Positions 29,159 to 33,456 of a stretch of 33,456 nucleotides of DNA are shown here, one piece after another; position 1 is the first letter of the stretch, and each line of letters opens with the position of its first letter. The DNA comes from an uncultured Prevotellaceae bacterium (GTDB taxonomy: Bacteria; Bacteroidota; Bacteroidia; Bacteroidales; Bacteroidaceae), in assembly GCA_902762565.1 (NCBI GenBank), contig CACWOS010000048.1:1-33456 (forward strand). The letters run 5' to 3'. The position numbers were made by a program, and so were the translations under genes. Below the pieces are notes generated by a model. It was given only the letters and a program-made list of their open reading frames with translations, had not been told where the DNA came from and made no database searches.

Positions 29159-29764
29159 TTAACCCCTAATAATCGTTACTTCTCCGTTTGCCTTCAGTCG
29201 GATGATGCTGCTAGGAGTATGTGGTTTATGCTCCTGACGACGACTCCAGCAGACATAGTCCACCTGTTCGATGATGCGAGGGTCTATATCACAGTAGTTC
29301 TGTGCAGCAGGTTCTCCGCTAATATTCGCAGACGTGCTTACCAACGCTTTCTGGAAACGATAGCACAGTTCCTTGGAGAAGGGTTCGTAAGTGATGCGAA
29401 TGCCCAGACTGCCGTCATCGGCAATCAGGTTCGGTGCCAGATTGATGGCCCCGTCGAGGATGATAGTAGTAGGCTTGCCTGCCACCACTCCTGACGTTTC
29501 TCCGTCAGGTCCTTTCAGGCTGTCAATGAGCTGCCAGGCAACATCGGGTACGTTACGGAAATAGCGCTGCATACGAGCGTCGCTATCTACTAGGCAGATG
29601 AGGGCTTTTGAGTCGTCGCGCTGCTTGATGTCATACACGCGCTTCACAGCCTCTGCATTCGTCGCATCACAACCGATGCCCCATACGGTGTCAGTGGGGT
29701 AAAGGATGACACCACCCTTACGTAGTACTTCTACGGCTTTCTTGATATCTTCTTCTCTCGTCAT
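29159..29764 (-). CDS. threonylcarbamoyl-AMP synthase (Sua5/YciO/YrdC family)
   Basis: This 201-residue protein makes threonylcarbamoyl-AMP from Thr, bicarbonate and ATP for the t6A37 tRNA modification. The motifs GGVILYPTDTVWGIGCDATN (16-35), KRVYDIKQRDDSKALICLVD with the KxR motif, and SLGIRITYEPFSKELCY are family hallmarks. STSANISGEPAAQNYCDI is the conserved SxNxSG region. It is the short YrdC type, without the C-terminal Sua5 domain. It lies 42 bases after prfC on the same strand, separated by a TCATTTAT repeat. Confidence 0.93.
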   Translation of the reverse strand: MTREEDIKKAVEVLRKGGVILYPTDTVWGIGCDATNAEAVKRVYDIKQRDDSKALICLVDSDARMQRYFRNVPDVAWQLIDSLKGPDGETSGVVAGKPTTIILDGAINLAPNLIADDGSLGIRITYEPFSKELCYRFQKALVSTSANISGEPAAQNYCDIDPRIIEQVDYVCWSRRQEHKPHTPSSIIRLKANGEVTIIRG

Positions 29765-29771
29765 TGCGCTT

Positions 29772-29808
29772 CGCTAAATGATAAATGAAAAATGATAAAT
29801 GATGAATC
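29772..29808. repeat. TCATTTAT-type repeat between prfC and the YrdC-like gene
   Basis: Four ATGATAAA/ATGAAAAA units follow CGCTAA, the same boundary as at 24746. The repeat fills the gap from the prfC stop to just before the next start. Confidence 0.8.
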
Positions 29809-31393
29809 AAAATTCACTTGTAAAGTGGAACTTGATATGCTTGAAGTCCTCCTGCGCCATTGAGAGCACATAGCCGGAGTCAGCCAGGAACACATCGCGT
29901 CCTTCCTTGTCTTTCGCCATATACTGATATTTGCGCTTCTTGAAGTTCTCGAGTTCTGCGGCATCGTCGCTCTCTATCCAGCACGCCTTGTACAGGTGTA
30001 CGGGTTCCCAGCGACACTTGGCATTGTACTCGTTCTCCAAGCGATACTGGATAACTTCGAACTGCAGTTGGCCCACCGTACCAATAATCTTACGACCATT
30101 GAACTGGTTGACAAACAGCTGAGCAACACCCTCGTCCATCAGCTGGTCGATACCCTTTTGCAACTGCTTTGACTTCATGGGGTCGTCGTTCTCGATGTAT
30201 TTGAACAATTCCGGGCTGAACGATGGCAGTCCACGGAAATGCAACTGTTCACCCTCCGTCAGCGTATCGCCAATCTTAAAGATGCCGTTATCGGGCAGAC
30301 CCACGATATCACCGGGCCACGCCTCGTCGATGGTCGACTTACGCTGAGCCATAAACTGTGTGGGTGACGAGAAGCGCAACGTCTTACCCTGACGTACATG
30401 CAGATAGGGCTGGTTGCGCTGGAACTTACCGCTGCAAACCTTACAAAAAGCAATACACGAGCGGTGGTTGGGGTCGATATTAGCGGTGATCTTGAAAATG
30501 AAGCCCGTAAATTTCTGTTCGTCGGGCTGCACCATGCGCTCCTCAGCCTTCGTGGGCTTGGGACTAGGTGCTATCTCCACGAAACAGTTCAGTAGTTCCT
30601 GCACACCAAAGTTATTCAGCGCAGAGCCAAAGAACACGGGAGCCACCTCAGCAGAGCGGTACGTATCCACCTCAAACTCGGGATATACACCATCCACTAG
30701 TTCCAGATCTTCACGGAGCTTGGCGGCATTTTGCTCACCAACCATCTTATCGAGTTCGACGGAATCAAGCTCCACACTGACTTTTTCCGTCACGCGCTGC
30801 TTGTCGGGCGTAAACAGGTCTAGCTTATCCTCGTAAATGTTATACACACCCTTGAACTTTGCTCCTTGGTTGATGGGCCACGACAGCGGGCGCACCTTGA
30901 TTTCCAGTTCCTGCTCCAACTCGTCCAGCAAGTCGAACGGGTCACGACCCTCGCGGTCCATCTTATTGATGAAGATGATGACGGGTGTATTCCTCATACG
31001 GCATACGTTCATCAACTTCCTCGTCTGCGTTTCCACACCCTTCGCACCGTCCACAACTATGATGGCGGAATCGACGGCCGTCAGCGTGCGGTACGTATCC
31101 TCGGCAAAGTCTTGGTGACCTGGTGTATCCAGAATATTCACCTTATACTCAATGTCCGACCCGTCAGGCGTATAGTCAAACTCCATCACGGATGTCGATA
31201 CCGAGATTCCACGCTGCTTTTCGATGTCCATCCAGTCGGAAGTAGCGGTCTTCTTAATCTTGTTGTTCTTCACTGCTCCAGCCACCTGAATCTGACCACC
31301 AAACAGCAGAAACTTCTCTGTCAGCGTAGTCTTACCAGCATCTGGGTGAGATATGATAGCGAATGTTCGCCTACGTTCTATTTCTTGATTCAC
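29807..31393 (-). CDS. prfC: peptide chain release factor 3
   Basis: This 528-residue translational GTPase recycles class I release factors. The start is a GTG at 31393 ([20 protein letters not shown]); a longer frame to 31483 runs through the promoter and a TTGAAAATTG repeat and is rejected. With this start the length equals E. coli RF3 (529). G1 is [14 protein letters not shown]3 DTPGHQDF and G4 [11 protein letters not shown]. The rest follows the RF3 order (domain II then III). A TACCTTTG promoter element (31421-31428) lies 28 bases upstream. It is divergent from greA. Confidence 0.96.
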   Translation of the reverse strand: MNQEIERRRTFAIISHPDAGKTTLTEKFLLFGGQIQVAGAVKNNKIKKTATSDWMDIEKQRGISVSTSVMEFDYTPDGSDIEYKVNILDTPGHQDFAEDTYRTLTAVDSAIIVVDGAKGVETQTRKLMNVCRMRNTPVIIFINKMDREGRDPFDLLDELEQELEIKVRPLSWPINQGAKFKGVYNIYEDKLDLFTPDKQRVTEKVSVELDSVELDKMVGEQNAAKLREDLELVDGVYPEFEVDTYRSAEVAPVFFGSALNNFGVQELLNCFVEIAPSPKPTKAEERMVQPDEQKFTGFIFKITANIDPNHRSCIAFCKVCSGKFQRNQPYLHVRQGKTLRFSSPTQFMAQRKSTIDEAWPGDIVGLPDNGIFKIGDTLTEGEQLHFRGLPSFSPELFKYIENDDPMKSKQLQKGIDQLMDEGVAQLFVNQFNGRKIIGTVGQLQFEVIQYRLENEYNAKCRWEPVHLYKACWIESDDAAELENFKKRKYQYMAKDKEGRDVFLADSGYVLSMAQEDFKHIKFHFTSEF

Positions 31394-31420
31394 CTTAATG
31401 ATATATATTATTTGAAGACG

Positions 31421-31428
31421 CAAAGGTA
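31421..31428 (-). promoter_or_regulatory. -7 element of the prfC promoter
   Basis: TACCTTTG on the minus strand lies 28 bases before the GTG start. The -33 region is a TTTTCAATT-type repeat without a clear TTG. Confidence 0.6.
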
Positions 31429-31433
31429 CTAAA

Positions 31434-31470
31434 AATAATTGAAAATTGAAAACTGGTAGTTGAAAATTAT
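31434..31470. repeat. AATTGAAAATTG-type repeat between prfC and greA
   Basis: Units AATTGAAAATTGAAAACTGG and AGTTGAAAATT lie in the divergent promoter region, a variant of the AATTGACAATTG family. Confidence 0.7.
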
Positions 31471-31476
31471 GATATG

Positions 31477-31511
31477 TTTGCATAATTTCTGATTAAAAAT
31501 ATGTACCTTTG
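31477..31511 (+). promoter_or_regulatory. greA promoter
   Basis: TTTG (31477-31480), a 23-base spacer, then TACCTTTG (31504-31511); the spacer is at the long end of the usual range. The ATG follows at 31532. Confidence 0.65.
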
Positions 31512-31531
31512 CACAGCAAAAGCAAAGAACT

Positions 31532-32002
31532 ATGAGTATAGAATACATGTCACAAGAGGGCTACGACAAGTTAGTAGCCGAATTACGCCACATGGAGTCA
31601 GTGGAATTGCCGCAAGTGCGCGACGCTATTGCTGAGGCACGTGCCCAGGGCGACCTGAGCGAGAACTTCGAATACCACGCTGCCAAGCGCGAGCAGGGGC
31701 GACTGCTGAGCCGCATCCGCTTCAAGCAACGCGTATTGGAGAATGCCCGTGTCATCGATACAAAGTTATTGCAGAAAGACGGTATACAGCTATTGAGTAA
31801 GGTGGAGATGACCAATCTGAACACGAATACGCGAATGACGTACACCATCGCTAGCCCACACGAGGCAAACCTGCGCGAAGGCAAAATCAGTATCAAATCG
31901 CCCATTGCAGAAGCCCTTCTGAACAAGAAGGTTGGAGATATTGTAGAGGTGCACGTACCTGCAGGACTACTTCGACTCCGCATCGAAAATATTAAAATTT
32001 AA
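31532..32002 (+). CDS. greA: transcription elongation factor GreA
   Basis: This 156-residue protein binds the RNA polymerase secondary channel and stimulates cleavage of backtracked transcripts. The N-terminal coiled coil (MSQEGYDKLVAELRHMESVE, then LPQVRDAIAEARAQGDLSEN) carries the acidic tip residues in the DLSENFEYHAAK region. The C-terminal FKBP-like domain ends HVPAGLLRLRIENIKI. The length is standard (158 in E. coli). It has its own promoter (31477-31511) and lies 16 bases before a small envelope-protein gene that may be cotranscribed. Confidence 0.97.
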   Translation: MSIEYMSQEGYDKLVAELRHMESVELPQVRDAIAEARAQGDLSENFEYHAAKREQGRLLSRIRFKQRVLENARVIDTKLLQKDGIQLLSKVEMTNLNTNTRMTYTIASPHEANLREGKISIKSPIAEALLNKKVGDIVEVHVPAGLLRLRIENIKI

Positions 32003-32018
32003 AAATTAGAATAAAACA

Positions 32019-32396
32019 ATGAAGAAACTGCTTACTTTGATTATCATTCTGCTCATAGCAGTACTGATGACACAAACGGTCCCCGAGAAGAAAGCCCATA
32101 AAGAGGCTATGATGAAGGCCATTAAGGAATATGTAGACGAGAAGGCTGAAGAGAAAGGCTTTGGCAATAATGTGCTGACTAAAATTGGTAAAGCCGTAAT
32201 AAACAAAGGTATCGAGGTGGCACTGAACACTAAATTAAAGGTACACAACTATTACCTGCTGAACACGACAAGCGTGCGTTTGGATGGCAAAGACCAACTA
32301 CTGTCCGTCGGTGTATTAGGACAGGTGATTACCTTCGACAAGGATATGCTTAAAGAGCGCTTGGAGAAGGCTGAAGAGATTGAGCCAGAAGAGTAA
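32019..32396 (+). CDS. small membrane or secreted protein, DUF4359-like
   Basis: The 125-residue protein has a hydrophobic N-terminus (KKLLTLIIILLIAVLMTQTV) that may be a signal anchor. A Lys/Glu helix follows (KKAHKEAMMKAIKEYVDEKA), then a beta-rich part KVHNYYLLNTTSVRLDGKDQ, LLSVGVLGQVITFD, and an acidic end. The arrangement recalls DUF4359 proteins, which have a similar Asn/Tyr and GVxG pattern; the match is tentative. The function is unknown. It follows greA by 16 bases, and a strong hairpin (32398-32424) ends the unit two bases after its stop. Confidence 0.6.
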   Translation: MKKLLTLIIILLIAVLMTQTVPEKKAHKEAMMKAIKEYVDEKAEEKGFGNNVLTKIGKAVINKGIEVALNTKLKVHNYYLLNTTSVRLDGKDQLLSVGVLGQVITFDKDMLKERLEKAEEIEPEE

Positions 32397-32397
32397 T

Positions 32398-32424
32398 TGA
32401 AAGGAAGATCATCTTCCTTTCAAA
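32398..32424. terminator. two-way terminator hairpin between convergent genes
   Basis: TTGAAAGGAAGA (32398-32409) and TCTTCCTTTCAA (32413-32424) form a 12-bp stem with a 3-base loop. The BASS stop lies in the stem, and the greA operon ends two bases before it. Only an AAAA run follows on one side. Confidence 0.75.
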
Positions 32425-33254
32425 ACGCCAACATAGATCAAGAGGATAACATTCATCATCAACGCATAAACAATGGCTGGAATAGCCATTATATCGTTGT
32501 TAAACACAAAAGGACTGCTCGCAATGGTGATAGCCTGGGCAGCATTCTGCATGCCTATCTCAATCACGATAGTGCGCTGCTCCTTACGCGTCAGTTGCAT
32601 CAACCATGACAGCAAGATACCAGAAAGCATGGACAACAATATCAATATCGTAATGGTCAAGCCCAGTTTAGGGAATTCTTCGATAATAGTCTCTCTATTC
32701 TGAATAAAAAAGACAGAAGCTAAGAGAATAAGCAAGGGGAAAGCCAAACGTTTCAGTACGGCATGTAACTTCTGCGCAAAAGACTCTTTATAGACAGCAA
32801 TCAACAAACCGATAGCAATAGGTACAGCCATCAACACTATATTTTGAACCAACAGATTGCCTACAGGCAGATGGACGTCGACATCATTACCCATCATCGA
32901 CGCTACAAAGTCCATAATAAGAGGACTTGTAAAGAGGGTAATAACACTGCTGAAAGCCGTTAACGAGACTGAAAGGGCTACATCACCACCAGCAAGCATA
33001 GAAAACACATTGCTGGAACTGCCACCAGGACTACAACCTATTAGCATGATACCCAAAAAGAAGATGGGCTCAATGCCAAACAGTTTACCTACCAGGAAAG
33101 CTATAACGGGAAGAAACACAATCTGACCTATCAGACCAGCCAAGACAGCATAGGGGCGCTCAACTATCAGTCGGAAGTCAGAAGGACGCAATGCGAGTCC
33201 GAGATCGAACATCAGCAGCGTCAAGATGGGCAATACAATAAATATCGTGTTCAT
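32409..33254 (-). CDS. bile acid:sodium symporter (BASS) family transporter
   Basis: The 281-residue protein has about 9-10 membrane segments and the SBF/BASS motif MLIGCSPGGSSSNVFSMLAG. Near its end are IEIGMQNAAQAITIASSPFV and the last helices. The family takes up organic anions such as bile acids, pantoate or keto-acids with sodium; the substrate cannot be read here. The start is ATG 33254. The GTG 12 codons upstream (33290) lies in the spacer of the promoter at 33264-33294, so it is rejected. The distance from -7 element to ATG is only 9 bases, giving a very short leader. Confidence 0.88.
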   Translation of the reverse strand: MNTIFIVLPILTLLMFDLGLALRPSDFRLIVERPYAVLAGLIGQIVFLPVIAFLVGKLFGIEPIFFLGIMLIGCSPGGSSSNVFSMLAGGDVALSVSLTAFSSVITLFTSPLIMDFVASMMGNDVDVHLPVGNLLVQNIVLMAVPIAIGLLIAVYKESFAQKLHAVLKRLAFPLLILLASVFFIQNRETIIEEFPKLGLTITILILLSMLSGILLSWLMQLTRKEQRTIVIEIGMQNAAQAITIASSPFVFNNDIMAIPAIVYALMMNVILLIYVGVLKGR

Positions 33255-33263
33255 AACGAGGTG

Positions 33264-33294
33264 CAAAGTTACAAAAATCAGCAGAATCACGCAA
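33264..33294 (-). promoter_or_regulatory. promoter of the BASS transporter gene
   Basis: TTG (33294-33292), 20 bases, then TAACTTTG (33271-33264) on the minus strand match the consensus. The ATG is only 9 bases beyond the -7 element. Confidence 0.7.
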
Positions 33295-33317
33295 GTATTT
33301 TAAGGATAATAAAGAAA

Positions 33318-33347
33318 AAGCCCTGAGTCAGCAATGATTCAGGGCTT
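33318..33347 (-). terminator. terminator of the rRNA operon
   Basis: AAGCCCTGA (33318-33326) pairs with TCAGGGCTT (33339-33347), with three further base pairs inside. On the minus strand the stem is followed by TTTTTCTTT. It lies about 20 bases after the 5S rRNA end. Confidence 0.85.
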
Positions 33348-33367
33348 CTCTACCTTACGGCTCTAAT

Positions 33368-33456
<89 letters not shown>

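Noticed and set aside
24746-29808. Insertion sequence bounded by the TCATTTAT repeats
   Set aside because: No transposase lies between or beside the copies, and the genes between are ordinary chromosomal genes.

Overview
The window is chromosomal DNA of a member of the Bacteroidota, most likely a Prevotella-like gut or rumen Bacteroidales. The signs are Bacteroidota-type promoters (TAnnTTTG at -7, TTG/TTTG about 19-20 bases upstream) before many genes, a UpxY-type NusG paralogue, a fimbrillin-like lipoprotein, the zapA / ZapB-like / rny cluster, a secreted GH10 xylanase, and many short dispersed repeats built on AATTGACAATTG, TCATTTAT and related units. The species is not determined here.

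Layout. (1) 1-8910 is an accessory region. It holds the N-terminal half of an AAA/ABC-type ATPase and a Cys-rich small protein (1-1241). The GDP-L-fucose genes gmd and fcl follow (1266-3703). Next comes a tight operon of two different TIR-like proteins with a small membrane protein between them (4039-6028), preceded by an unknown gene and a broken gene. Then there is a RelE/ParE-like toxin with its antitoxin, a truncated four-helix-bundle gene, and a three-gene operon with a DUF6169-like protein. (2) 8911-14861 is one leftward run: UpxY-like antiterminator, fimbrillin-like lipoprotein, galactokinase-like GHMP kinase, four-helix-bundle (23S IVP-like) protein, sugar nucleotidyltransferase, and UDP-glucuronate 4-epimerase-like enzyme. 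(3) 14973-19060 is manA, rny, zapA, a ZapB-like gene and a conserved unknown. (4) 19170-22866 is rmlA, a fused GHMP kinase/nucleotidyltransferase, and an ECF sigma factor. (5) 22899-32396 is mostly housekeeping: rpe, fmt, a ClC channel, a GH10 xylanase, a Sua5/YrdC enzyme, prfC and greA, plus a small envelope protein. (6) 32409-33456 is a BASS-family transporter and the 3' part of a 5S rRNA; the rest of the rRNA operon lies beyond the right edge.

How the genes work together. Much of the window makes activated sugars for surface polysaccharide or glycoprotein: manA feeds mannose-6-phosphate, gmd and fcl make GDP-L-fucose, and rmlA makes dTDP-glucose. Two sugar kinase/nucleotidyltransferase pairs, one split and one fused, look like salvage routes from a free sugar to a nucleotide sugar.

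Two things stand out. The TIR / membrane protein / TIR operon looks like an undescribed or little-described defence system. Several unrelated short repeats lie in frame inside four nucleotide-sugar genes, where they encode extra peptide loops. The same repeats elsewhere abut start and stop codons, and at one site appear to supply the shared -33 element of two divergent promoters. Several start codons given here lie downstream of the longest possible open frame, because the longer frame reads back through promoters and repeats.
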